Source of the DNA: Arion vulgaris
Taxonomy: Eukaryota; Mollusca; Gastropoda; Stylommatophora; Arionidae
NCBI GenBank assembly: GCA_020796225.1
Contig: CM036765.1
Location: 2,360,228 to 2,424,227, forward strand
Reading direction: 5' to 3'
Length of the DNA: 64,000 nucleotides
The position numbers and the translations under genes are program-made. The notes beneath the pieces are model-generated. The model did not search any database, was not told the DNA's origin, and saw only the letters and a list, made by a program, of their open reading frames with translations. Positions 1 to 9,598 of the stretch are shown in pieces (positions within the stretch are counted from its first letter, which is position 1; every line of letters starts with the position of its first letter).

Positions 1-50
1 TAGCTGTTGTTGATAATGATAGCAATGTAAATGGTAGATCTTATGAATAT

Positions 51-190
51 TGAAAATTGTGGCATATCCTTTACAGAACTTTGTCATCAACCACAGTAAA
101 TGAGTCATCAATTTTCTAGGCATCACTCATACATTCAGTAGTTTGCCATTGCCTTTTGAATGGTGGGGCCTATTTTTACCGTTCATAGAA
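51..190 (-). mobile_element. SINE-1 fragment, 3' part
   Basis: The stretch matches the 3' half of the tRNA-derived SINE-1 found complete at 5949-6197. Shared landmarks, read on the + strand, are TTGTGGCATATCC, a segment like ATCAACCACAGTAAA, CAGTAGTTTGCCATTGC and a GGCCTATTTTTACCGTTC end. The tRNA-like head is missing, and a LINE fragment starts immediately after it. Confidence 0.75.
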
Positions 191-199
191 ATCTATGAG

Positions 200-709
200 A
201 AAAAATGTGGTCTATGAATACATGAATTTCTCAATGGTACACAGAAAGCACAAGAAAGGTAAATTACGATGCGAAATGAGATGCTTGAGGAAAGCAGTAA
301 ATAAAACAAGAAGAGACCATATAAGAAATGAGGAGATTAGAGAACAATCGGAACAACACCTGCTATTAGATTTATTGAAAAACAGAGACTCAAATGGTTG
401 GGCCACTTGGTCAGAATGAACCCGAATACACCAGTTGCAAGAGCGTACAACCTGAAAATGAAATCATCAAGAGTAAGGGGCAGACCAAGAAAAAGATGGG
501 TTGATGGAGTTACAGAGATCTTAAAACTCCACAATACCACAACATATCAAGCGACCGAGCGTGCCGATCTCGGAAACCGATCATCAGTTAAACCTGCTAC
601 GCCTAGCGGCAAAATAAAGCAGAGAAGGACGAAAGAAAGAAAGACACAGAGAGATATACGTAACAATGACTTATTATTGCATTCTTTATCATATATATAT
701 ATAAAATAA
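200..709 (+). pseudogene. LINE reverse transcriptase C-terminal end (relic)
   Basis: Two overlapping + frames (about 195-419 and 398-709) together encode the region downstream of the reverse transcriptase in a non-LTR element. The first contains RRDHIRNEEIREQ, and the second continues with GHLVRMNPNTPVARAY and RGRPRKRWVDGV, the usual 'GHLxRM...GRPRKRW' tail. A frame change near 400 breaks it. The same family reappears at 63625-64000. It is a dead, 5'-truncated copy. Confidence 0.8.
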
Positions 710-710
710 C

Positions 711-985
711 TTGAGTCAAATTCAGATAATGATGGAAAAATGAACTGCTTTTGGCAGATGATCAGTGCCTGATACACCAAAAAGAACAAGACCTACAACA
801 ACATATTGACATCTTGAAGCAAAATTGTATCAATCATGACATAAAAATCAATAACACTAAAAGCAAAATTGTATCAATCATGACATAAAAATCAATAACA
901 CTAAAAGCAAAATTGTATCAATCATGACATAAAAATCAATAACACTAAAAGCAAAATAATGAATATTGGAAGAAACTATAATAAA
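711..985 (+). pseudogene. LINE-A reverse transcriptase fragment
   Basis: Translation in shifting frames gives ESNSDND, then LADDQCLIHQKEQDLQ, then HDIKINNTK. This parallels SNSDNDEINELLFADDQCLI in the LINE-A copies at 48.8-49.4 kb and 53.7-54.0 kb. The catalytic FADD box is altered to LADD. An internal 44-bp triplication (821-952) lies inside the coding remnant. Confidence 0.75.
821..952. repeat. 44-bp tandem repeat, 3 copies, inside a LINE fragment
   Basis: Three nearly identical 44-bp units start AAAATTGTATCAATCATGAC at 821, 865 and 909. The unit is coding sequence of the LINE-A fragment (HDIKINNTK region), so a piece of a retrotransposon ORF has been locally amplified. Confidence 0.95.
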
Positions 986-999
986 CTTCTTCATTAAAT

Positions 1000-1248
1000 G
1001 CTCCATATCGACCACTTGTTAAACCATTCTTTGTGATTTGTATGGGATCTATGCCTAAGAATGATTGTATGTTGTGCCAGTCATATGCCTACAAGTAGGT
1101 CAGCACATCTGATTTCTGCAACGCTTTTTATTGACTATGGTAGCTTTCCTAGGCCCCTGCATCAATGGCCTCTTACGAAATGCCTTGTAGTTTGCAGTGT
1201 TACTATTCTTTGCTTCCATTGCAAGCCCTGGGCAACACACAGACAGTA
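1000..1248 (-). mobile_element. SINE-2 copy
   Basis: Read on the - strand this is a roughly 245-bp dispersed element. It has a GTTGCCCAGGGC-like start, AAAGAATAGTAACACTG, TTTCGTAAGAGGCC, GGGGCCTAGGAAAGCTA and an AATCACAAAGAATGGTTTAAC end. Other copies lie at 2255-3332 (split), 53465-53717 and 55635-55745. The 53.5-kb copy has a clean target-site duplication, which shows that the family transposes. Confidence 0.75.
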
Positions 1249-1340
1249 ATAAACTTCAATAATTTATTGGCATAAAACTTGATGTATATTTTCCTTTTTT
1301 TTGGTGTGCTCATTCTTCAGAAATATTGTTTTTCTTTCAG

Positions 1341-2017
1341 GGTGGAGGCTGTGTGATGACAGTAGAGTCAGCCCTGTTGCCAATGAAAAATCTGTGGTCA
1401 CTTCAGATGCATACCTGCTGTTTTATCGACGTCGTCATTACCAGGTAGTCATTGGATCTCCATGTGTCAAACAAGAGATAGAAGTCAAGAAACACAACGT
1501 GGTTACAGACCCAGCAATCATCTACTCTAGTTTAATGGATGAAAGAAATGGAAATATTCAATCTTCTCAGGTGACCGGTGTCAACAATCTGGAGGTGGTC
1601 AATAACAAGATATCTAGAGATATCAGAAGAGGAGGACAAGCAATGGACAATGAGAATACATATCAACAAAGCACATCTAGCGTGGACAATACAAATATGA
1701 ATTTACAAAACATCTCTCGAATGGGCATTGATATAAATCAACAGAATACCTCTAGAGGAAAATGGTTTTCTCACAGAGGCCCACAACCATTCATTTCTCA
1801 GTTTCAGGATGAAGGACCTGATACAGCAGAAATGCTGGAACAGGAGACAGGAGATTCTGATGTGGTCGAGAAAGGAGACAAAGAGAAAGAATTCTATGAT
1901 TATGACATACAGAAGGACAGAGATTTCGATGATGATGATGATGAAGTTGATGATAGGAATCTCATTATTGATATGAACCCTGACCTCAGTTACACTGACA
2001 TGGAGGCAGTAGACTGA
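1341..2017 (+). CDS. Ubiquitin carboxyl-terminal hydrolase (USP family), last coding exon
   Basis: A 3' splice site (TTTTTCTTTCAG, ending at 1340) opens an exon in phase 2. It encodes WRLCDDSRVSPVANE, then VVTSDAYLLFYRRR, which is the end of the USP catalytic domain. The 'DDS.V..V' segment with the active-site Asp/Asn region and the closing 'AYLLFY' strand are typical of USP4/11/15/19-type enzymes, which are cysteine proteases that remove ubiquitin. The WRL..DD form is closest to USP19, but the paralogue cannot be fixed from one exon. About 190 low-complexity residues follow, with a strongly acidic stretch (five Asp, near 1928-1945) and a tail ending SYTDMEAVD before the stop at 2015-2017. 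Upstream exons are outside the window. The next 240 bp look like 3' UTR, without a canonical AATAAA; CATAAA occurs near 2154. Confidence 0.8.
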
Positions 2018-2254
2018 GACCAGTTATCAATATCAAATGTATCATATCTCTGTCAGTTACAATGACTTTTTTGTTATGTTTCACTTGTAGTAGCAGCTGC
2101 CTTGCTGCCCTGCCATTGTTTATAATATAATGTACCACTCTTTTTATATCATATTCATAAATATTGATGAAGTCATAGTCTTCAGTTTGCTTTAATATCG
2201 CTGCCTAGCCTGCAGTATTCACTTATTTATAAGTATTGCCTGACTATCATTTGA

Positions 2255-3332
2255 CATAGCCACCACTTGTTAACCACTCTTCGTGATTTGTATATGATCT
2301 GAGCCTAAGAGTGATTAGGGTAGCATTCCTAGGCCCCTACCTCAGTCACCCCTTACTCTCTCTCTCTCTTTTTCTCTCTCTCTGTCTAGACCGATGGACC
2401 GAATTTTATCATGAATTGTACTGTTGTTTTTAGGGACTCCTTCTCTCCGTACAGCTTCCCGCTCTCGTACAGCTCTCCGCCTCCGTACAGCTTCTCCGCT
2501 CTCCGTACAGCCGCGAAACTCTGTGTTAACGGGCCAGGTTTCGCTTCTCAGGCCTGCTAACAACTAGCAGTCTTGCAGTATGTGTTCTGCCGTCATTTCC
2601 GCCTTTTCGCAGTGGCATAGGCTAGTTGTGCCAATTTTTAATTTGTTGAACATGTGGGCCCGAAGCCTGTTATAGCCAAAGCAACTTGTTCGTTACGGAA
2701 TAGACCTTAGTATCTATCCCTGCTGCTGTGTTGTGGGTGGTCTTGCGACCATTTTTCTTTATACTGCCTACCGAGGGTTGTTCTGGCCTCCTCATAGCTG
2801 GTCTCGTGATCAGTCTGCAGTAGTTGTCCTCCTTTCGCTAGATTGTCAGCTTGTTCATTTCCGCTTATATTGCAATGTGATGGTATCCACCGAACGACGG
2901 TGCGTTTAAATGAGTTCACTAGTACACCGAGGATCGCTTTCAGCTCATTGAGCTCTGTTTTACCTGCACTTTTTAGTGCAGTGATGACCGAGAGAGCATC
3001 TGTGAATATCACGACTTTGTTGCGTGAGGCGCCTTTTCTCTCAAGGATCATTTCAGCCGCTCTTCTTATTGCCTTTGCCCGGTAGTTGTTCGAGTACGTA
3101 CCTGTGGCAATCGCCTTCGTGACCGTCACTTTCTTTGAGAGTTTAAGCACTATTCCTCCTCCGCCATCACTGATTGCGTTTTTGTCGATCCATCTGTATA
3201 CATGTGTGCCCTGGCACTCTCGGGGTACGCAGTCTCTATGTATAGTCACCTCTTACGACATGACATGCCTTGTAGGTCGAAGTGTTACTTTTCTTTGTTC
3301 CTCTTGAGGGCTCCGGCAACACACGACAATTA
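2255..3332 (-). mobile_element. SINE-2 copy split by a LINE insertion
   Basis: The segments 2255-2356 and 3245-3332 are the two halves of one SINE-2 copy. The left half has TTCGTGATTTGTATATGATC and CTAGGCCCCTAC. The right half has CTCTTACGACATGACATGCC and GGGCTCCGGCAACAC. Between them lies the LINE at 2357-3244, with the target sequence GTCACC(C/T)CTTAC duplicated on both sides. Confidence 0.8.
2357..3244 (-). mobile_element. 5'-truncated LINE with RNase H domain, in SINE-2
   Basis: The insert is flanked by a 12-bp duplication (2345-2356 and 3245-3256, 11 of 12 identical). On the - strand it encodes a retroelement RNase H relic. Visible pieces are SDGGGGIVLKL, then VIFTDALSVITAL with the third catalytic Asp, then VVRWIPSHCNISGNEQAD, whose final Asp is the last catalytic residue. 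The first catalytic motif (YTDGS) is broken by a single-base shift near 3190. The 3' end, at the left, is a (GA)n tail at 2357-2386. The tail position and the truncated 5' end fit target-primed reverse transcription. Confidence 0.85.
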
Positions 3333-3624
3333 ATTTGAAACATTGTGTAGATTCAACATCCATTGTTGTGTCTTCATCCAAGAGGTGGTTGCTGAGTAAC
3401 TGAAGGACATCCACTTTGCTCATCTTCCAACACCCCGACACTCAGTACGTTCGATGTAACAAGTCTGTCAGATCTCTTTGCCACAAGTATCCATATAAGC
3501 CTCTGCAGCAAATGCAGCTGATGGCTGAATTTGGCAGTCATCTTTGCCAGATTTCTGCAGTGTTCCTGGACACAGTCATTTTGAAGAGGATTATAATAAA
3601 ATAAACATTGTTTTGTCTTCTTCC

Positions 3625-4265
3625 AGAAAATCTCTGATGGGTCGGTTCATCGTGGTGGGAAGTCAGGCTGGGGTTTCTTGACTAATGCGCATGGTAGGGT
3701 TGTTGCAGAGCAAAGTGGAGTGGACAGGACAACTACTTCTAGTATGAGGGTTGAGGCCATTACTGCTGCCCTCCATTGGCTCTCTGGGACTTCATTTACT
3801 TGGGCCATTGTTGTATCTGACTCTCAGTCGATGCTTCACAAGATCCAGAAGGGCAGGTATCGGTATGAGTGGATGTCGTCTATAGAAGTTTCTAATGTCC
3901 AGAGGCTTACATAGATATACTGTCCTGGGCATGCGGGTGTTTACGGTAATGAGAGAGCGGACAGACTTGCATCAACCGCACCGATTGTTGAGGAGTTGAA
4001 GAGAGATAAGGGGGTGTTCTTCGGTCTCTTCGCGACTGTCTGTTGGATGAGAACACTAAAATAGATGTTGAATCGATCCAATGAGTTTGGAGTGACCCGT
4101 TGTACAAGTAGAACTGGATGCCTGAGGGTGCAGAGTGAGAAGTGTGTTTAATCAGTGAGCCACAGGAACCATCAGAATGCATCTTCAATATCTGTTGGGG
4201 GAGACTGAGCACTTATGGGTCTGCCTGGAGTGTAATGACATCAGTTTAGTAACCAATAACCATAA
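3625..4265 (+). pseudogene. LINE RNase H domain and C-terminal tail (relic)
   Basis: The + strand encodes SDGSVHRGGKSGWGF, SSMRVEAITAALHW, VVSDSQSMLHKIQKGR and, after a frameshift near 3912, CPGHAGVYGNERADRLAS. These are the four conserved RNase H blocks with Asp, Glu, Asp and Asp all present. The tail resembles GETEHLWVC.EC, a short zinc-knuckle-like end, followed by an ACCAATAACC tail. Better or shorter copies of the same family are at 42575-43015, 46880-47715 and 51240-51520. Confidence 0.8.
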
Positions 4266-4347
4266 AATCAGAATATGTTCAAGTCATACTTCACATTCTG
4301 TTGAATGTAACACATTCAGTACTTTACCTCTATATATTGTATATATA

Positions 4348-4351
<4 letters not shown>

Positions 4352-4428
<77 letters not shown>
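4352..4428. repeat. (TA)n microsatellite
   Basis: About 38 uninterrupted TA dinucleotides. A shorter TA run lies at 5459-5477. Confidence 0.98.
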
Positions 4429-4434
<6 letters not shown>

Positions 4435-4764
4435 AAAGTTACTTTTCTGAACATTTTTATTTTCCTACTGCCATTTGTGTCTGTTTTGGTTTGAGATTTG
4501 GTTTTGACATGGTGTCTCAGATATAATTATTCATCATCATTATTATTATTATTATTGATCTTCATAACATCCAAGGACACGGCACATACGACGGAGACAA
4601 ACAAATACCCACTCAATTCAATCTTGTACCTTTTTATGGAATCCGGATCGTCATAGACATTTTGGTTTCTTGTCTCATTCTGTAGTTTTTAATTATTTTT
4701 TTATAGTTTGGTGTTCTTTTTTTTTAATAGTGATATATTATGTTGATTATGATTATATTTGATC
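4429..4764. other. Intergenic, no gene seen
   Basis: AT-rich sequence with a short (ATT)n run near 4533-4556. No coding, RNA or repeat family was recognised. Confidence 0.6.
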
Positions 4765-5010
4765 AACGTCATGGCACTTTGGGCATTCCCATGCTTGCTC
4801 TGTTCTCTGCTGCTACAGCCATTCCACTCGCTAACTGTACCCATGAATGTTGATTATATCTTCTCTCTCTACCACGAAGACGACACTATCTGGCATGTCC
4901 AAACGTAACTCCTAATTCTCATACTGGTTCCAGTGTCATCACATAAATGAACATCCACCACATTGATGATATCGACTCTGTCTATGCTTCTGCCAGCTTG
5001 TGTTAGGACA
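4765..5010 (-). pseudogene. LINE C-terminal fragment with Cys knuckle
   Basis: The reverse complement parallels the fragment at 54300-54612 segment by segment. Frameshifted pieces include a sequence like RDTG...R, RGRERRY and a final HAWECPKCHDVD, a CxxC end seen in the RNase H-bearing LINEs here. It is heavily mutated. Confidence 0.65.
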
Positions 5011-5601
5011 TTGTTTGCAAGAAAGTCAGCATGTTCGTAACCCTGCACTCCAGCATGTTCAGGTACATAAAGTCAAATCAGTGTCTTCAGATGTGACTTC
5101 CAAATGTTGTTCACCCATTTTGTGTGCAGACTTCCTAGATTCAATGCTTTCAAGCATATTCAATAAGTCTAATATAAGAATCATATAGGTGACCTGTTGC
5201 TCAGCCACCCATGAGAGAGTGGTGTCACATATTTTTACAGTGTGGGTTTGCCTGATGTTTTATCCTACCTCTCTCAGTTGCCTTTTATGACATTCAGTGA
5301 CTGTATTCTTGACTACCCGAGAAACCATATGGGGATTCATTATTTCATTTTTAATTATGTGTCCTCAGGGTAGTCTCATCTATATTCAGATGTTGAGCCA
5401 ATATCCACATCCATGGTTGGGTGCTACGGACCGCCAATATCTATGCTAGCACAAAATTTATATATATATATATATATGCGTAGATAGAGGGGTGCTATAA
5501 ATGTTCTTTATCATAAATGCCAAAACATAAATATTTATTTGTTTATCAATATGGCAGTGTTTGGTTTGGATCGTCATTTTCTTTCTAATTTATATTGAAT
5601 T
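5011..5601. other. Intergenic, no gene seen
   Basis: No convincing ORF or repeat family was found. It contains a second TA run (5459-5477) and ends at the left terminus of the foldback element. Confidence 0.5.
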
Positions 5602-6462
5602 AAGGGGGATTCTGGTCTGGAAACATTTTTCGTAGTAATGAAGAATTTGTATAACAATTTTGAGATATTATGACTTAAAAGAGTTAAAAAAAAGTTTAGT
5701 TTTCAAAAATATGTCAACGTGTTGCCATGAATATAAATGAATTCTGTTTCCACTCTTAAGGTGAGCAATTGTAATATCTAAAATATTACACATGCTTTTA
5801 GGATATATTAAATATAGAATTTTTAATGAAGTTTTGGGTAAACACATCCCCCAAATACACCTTTTTTTAACTGAATTTTGATGGCATTTTTACTCAAAAA
5901 TTTATAAAAAATTTAATATATCCTAAAAAGCATGTGTAATATTTTAGAGTGAGCGTCTATAGCTCAAGCGGTAGTGAGCTCGATCACAGACCCAAGCGTA
6001 CCTGGTTCAAACCCCATGGTGGGCAAGTTTGGAAGCAAATTCGTTTCCGTGGGATTTTTACAAAGGTAAAAATAGACCTCATCGTTCAGAAAGCAATGGC
6101 AAACTACTGAACGTATAAGTGGTGTCTAGAAAATCAACGACTCGTTTACTGTGGTTGATGGCTACATCCTTTAGGATATGCCACGATTTCCATTTTCAAT
6201 ATTTTAGATATTACAATTGCTCACCTTAGAGTGAAAACAGAATTCATTTATATTCTTTAGATTCAGAGCCTTAGGGATTTGCAATTTTGTGTTTGGTGGC
6301 CATTTTGTATTGTTTCCATGGCAACGCTTTGACATTTTATGTAGACTAACCTTTTTCTGCTCTTCTAAGTCATAATCTTTCAAAATGTTTATACAAATTT
6401 TACATTAATATGAAAACAACGAAAATAGCTTCTTGCCCATCATACTACTGAATCCCCCTTTA
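5602..6462. mobile_element. Foldback MITE-like element with nested SINE-1
   Basis: The left end AGGGGGATTC and right end GAATCCCCCT are inverted, and each is bordered by TA. The arms continue to match inward. GAATTCTGTTTCCACTCTTA and GGTGAGCAATTGTAATATC on the left pair with their complements near 6205-6245, and ACACATGCTTTTAGGATAT pairs with ATATCCTAAAAAGCATGTGT near 5920-5937. The arms are roughly 215-235 bp, the loop roughly 95 bp, and the right arm is interrupted by a SINE. No transposase is present. TA borders suggest a Tc1/mariner-type non-autonomous element, which is inference. Confidence 0.85.
5949..6197 (+). mobile_element. SINE-1, complete tRNA-derived copy
   Basis: A 249-bp element flanked by a perfect 11-bp target-site duplication AATATTTTAGA (5938-5948 and 6198-6208). 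The head has an RNA polymerase III box A-like segment (TAGCTCAAGCGGTAG, about 5960-5974) and box B GGTTCAAACCCC (6004-6015), as in a tRNA. The body contains GCAATGGCAAACTACTGAAC and ends near GGATATGCCACGATTTCC. Other copies are at 51-190, 9306-9535 and 34266-34440, all on the - strand. Confidence 0.9.
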
Positions 6463-6634
6463 ACTAGGACTTGGATAAGTAGTCACTGCTCTCAGATATA
6501 CAGATTCAATTTCACAGATTTGTTGTAAGGATTGAACTAAATGGTATCGAGTTGCAATGCAGTGTTACACAAGCTAAGCTGATTATAATCAAGAACAGTT
6601 ATGTATGAAAGTAGTGGATGCAATTAATACAAAA

Positions 6635-6860
6635 TGTGACAATCTTTGTCCCAGGTCATTCTGGGGGGACGGGCAGTTAGAGAGCAGATGCACTGGCGGG
6701 CAATGCTGCTATCGAGAATTTGTCTTCTATGGACAAAAGCAAAATTATCAACACTCTAAGAGACAGCATACGCTCTGAAGATTTCAACGAAGTTAAAGGT
6801 ATTCTCTATCTCGGTAAGTTATGCAACGTTAGTGTGCAAGATGAAACCATAGTAAACCCA
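6635..6860 (+). pseudogene. LINE RNase H C-terminal fragment
   Basis: The + frame reads TIFVPGHSGGTGS, a stop, then RADALAGNAA and SSMDKSKIINTLRDSI. This is the last RNase H block (H and D motif) and the start of the linker seen also at 8473-8985 and 17210-18440. One stop interrupts it. Confidence 0.75.
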
Positions 6861-6959
6861 GTCGATACATCAGTCAATACATGAACACAAGTTCCATACA
6901 CAATGTCACAGATTGTAACAAATATTAGCAAAAATGTCACAGTTGCAACAAAATAATTC

Positions 6960-7590
6960 TAACCAGATGTTTGATTGTTTAGTTAATAGCATCCATGTTC
7001 ATCATGTATTGTACAGAGAGAATGTTACTAACCAGATGTTTAGTTAGCTAGCATCATGTATTGTACAGAGAGGATGTTACTAATCAGATGTTTAGTTAAC
7101 TAGATCATGATTGTAAGAGAGGATGTTACTAATCAGATGTTTAGTTAACTAGCATCATGTATTGTACAAGAGGATGTTACTAATCAGATGTTTAGTTAAC
7201 TAGCATCATGTATTGTACAGAGAGGATGTTACTAATCAGATGTTTAGTTAACTAGCATCATGTATTGTACAGAGAGGATGTTACTAATCAGATGTTTAGT
7301 TAACTAGCATCATGTATTGTACAGAGAGGATGTTACTAACCAGATGTTTAGTTAACTAGCATCATGTATTGTACAGAGAGGATGTTACTAATCAGATGTT
7401 TAGTTAACTAGCATCATGTATTGTACAGAGAGGATGTTACTAATCAGATGTTTAGTTAACTAGCATCATGTATTGTACAGAGAGGATGTTACTAACCAGA
7501 TGTTTAGTTAACTAGCATCATGTATTGTACAGAGAGGATGTTGCTAATCAGATGTTTAGTTAACTAGCATCATGTATTGTACAGTGCATG
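6960..7590. repeat. 52-bp tandem array, about 11 copies
   Basis: Units carry TAGCATCATGTATTGTACAG followed by AGAGGATGTTACTAATCAGA and TGTTTAGTTAAC. Central copies are nearly identical, and edge copies are diverged or shortened (for example near 7100 and 7600). No coding sense was seen. Confidence 0.97.
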
Positions 7591-7867
7591 AGGATGTTAG
7601 CTAACAAGCATGCTTTGTTCAATGAGCATCAGTAAATGTGGAAGGATGTTAAGGCTAATGTGAGGACACATATTGAGATAGAAAACTGGAAGCATTGCCA
7701 GACAGGCACTGTTTTGCATTGTACAGACTTTGTATTTTGAAGAAGAAAATATTATTATTTAAATATTTATAATGATATTTATGAATTGAATCTTACCTTT
7801 TTTATTTGCATAAAATATATTTCTTTCTTCTAGATCTCATCATATGATGGCCAGCAATAATGTAGTC
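7591..7867. other. Intergenic, no gene seen
   Basis: AT-rich spacer between two arrays. Nothing was recognised. Confidence 0.6.
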
Positions 7868-8472
7868 TTTAGTTTAGTCGTCGGATCATTATCACTGCAC
7901 TTCGAACCAATTAGTCCATAAGTGCTCTGATCTTCTCCTCAGTATGTCTCTCAGTTTAGTTTAGTCGTCGGATCATTATCACTGCACTTCGAACCAATTA
8001 GACCATAAGTGCTCCGATCTTCTCCTCAGTATGTCTCTCAGTTTAGTTTAGTCGTCGGATCATCATCACTGCACTTAAAACCAATTAGACCATAAGTGCT
8101 CCGATCTCCTCAGTATGTCTCTCAGTTTAGTTTAGTCGTTGGATCACCATCTCTGCACTTCAAACCAATTAGACCATAAGTGCTCCGATCTCCTCCTCAG
8201 TATGTCTCTTAGTTTAGTTTAGTCGTCAGATCATCATCACTGCACTTCAAACCAATTAGACCATAAGTGCTCCGATCTCCTCCTCAGTATGTCTCTCAGT
8301 TTAGTTTAGTCGTTGGATCATCATCACTGCACTTCAAACCAATTAGACCATAAGTGCTCCGATCTCCTCCTCAGTATGTCTCTCAGTTTAGTTTAGTCGT
8401 CAGATCATCATCACTGCACTTCAAACCAATTAGACCATAAGTGGTCCGATCTCCTCCTCAGTATGTCTCTCA
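7868..8472. repeat. 87-bp tandem array, about 7 copies, LINE-derived
   Basis: Units contain CAGTTTAGTTTAGTCGTCGG, CACTGCACTTC and CCATAAGTGCTCCGATCTCC. On the - strand each unit encodes RDILRRRSEHLWSNWFEVQ, which is the C-terminal end of the RNase H-bearing LINE directly to its right (8473-8985). The array therefore multiplies the 3' end of that LINE. Confidence 0.93.
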
Positions 8473-8985
8473 ACTAACGACCCCAGTTCTTAGTTGGTTT
8501 ACTATTCTTTGGTTACCAGCATGGTGTTCTTGTCTATCTACACCACACTTGACTTGAAATTCTAGCAGCCTGGTTAGTGTTGTAGATTCATCACTATTAC
8601 TTGAATCATGTACACGTCCTACCTTCCTTAGGGAATTTATAATATCAGCTTTGTCCATTGCTCGCCCGCTTTGTACAGTAGCCATACCTGCAAGCCTATC
8701 CGCACGTTCATTCCCCCTTACATCTGCATGCCCTGTCACAAAAATAAAACTGATCTTTGTCAGCTTAGATTTCCCCAACAACTCCATTCATTGTCTCCGA
8801 GCCCATCCTGAGCATACTCATCTCATTGAGACACTGAGAAAACATGCATAGATAAAGTTTGTCACCCCAGTCAGATCATGGCTTTAGTTACTGCCATGAT
8901 TTCCATAGTGAGACTGATCGTAGTCACGGCAAAACCACCGCTGTTTTCCTTCACAACATCCCATCTGACTTGAGCAGTGAAAGCC
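8473..8985 (-). pseudogene. LINE RNase H domain (relic)
   Basis: The reverse strand encodes FAVTTISLTMEIMAVTKA (second catalytic block, Glu), a frameshifted SDS-type segment, then SFIFVTGHADVRGNERADRL with the final catalytic Asp. It continues with AMDKADIINSLRKVGRV and NQRIVNQLRTGVVS. The copy is 5'-truncated and continues at its 3' end into the 87-bp array. It is the closest relative of the fragment at 17210-18440. Confidence 0.8.
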
Positions 8986-9075
8986 CATGAGCTCCGCACA
9001 TGCGGAGAGGGACTGAGCCGTATGGGGTAAAACCCGGTGCAATGAAGTCAATCCTTCGGCTTTAAAACCCTTTTA
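8986..9075 (+). mobile_element. SINE-4 tail fragment
   Basis: It shares TATGGGGTAAAACCC, GCAATGAAGTCAATCCTTCG and a closing AAAACCCTTTTAAA with 52245-52495 (+) and 56695-56790 (-). Only the 3' part is visible here. Confidence 0.5.
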
Positions 9076-9119
9076 AACTCTTCTTTTTTATAACTTTTAT
9101 AATGTTTGAGTTTCTAGTT

Positions 9120-9305
9120 AGCAATGAACTTACTCAAACGATCAACTAATGTAGTCGCAATGAACTTCTTCAAACGATCAACTAATGTAGTCGCAATGAA
9201 CTTATTCAAACGATCAACTAATGTAGTCGCAATGAACTTACTCAAACGATCAACTAATGTAGTCGCAATGAACTTACTCGAACGATCAACTAATGTAGTC
9301 ACAAT
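9120..9305. repeat. 36-bp tandem array, 5 copies
   Basis: Units read AATGAACTTACTCAAACG then ATCAACTAATGTAGTCGC. Reading frames across it are open on both strands because 36 is a multiple of three, but nothing suggests a protein. The same array with the same flanks is at 34125-34265. Confidence 0.97.
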
Positions 9306-9535
9306 GAAAATTGTGGCATATCCTGTACAGGACGTCGACATCAACCACAGTAAACGAGTCGTTGATTTTCTAGGCACGATTTATACGTTCAGTAGTTTGC
9401 CATTGCTTTCTGAACGGTGAGGTCTATTTTTACTGTTCGTTACCACAGGAACAAATTTGCTTCCAAACTGCCTGCAGTGGAGCTTGAACCAGGTACACAT
9501 GGGTTGTAATCAAGCTCATTACCACTTAAGCTACT
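9306..9535 (-). mobile_element. SINE-1 copy joined to the 36-bp array
   Basis: The reverse complement matches SINE-1 through its tRNA-like head. Box B appears as GAGCTTGAACCAGGTAC on the + strand (9482-9498). The 3' end of the SINE abuts the 36-bp array directly, as it does at 34266. Confidence 0.85.
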
Positions 9536-9598
9536 GATGCCCACACAGTCTAACGTAGTCTATCTACATATCTATGGTAAACATGACTAAATATTCAT

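Noticed and set aside
5949..6030. A functional tRNA gene
   Set aside because: Box A and B are good, but the segment continues into a repeated body with target duplications, so it is a SINE.
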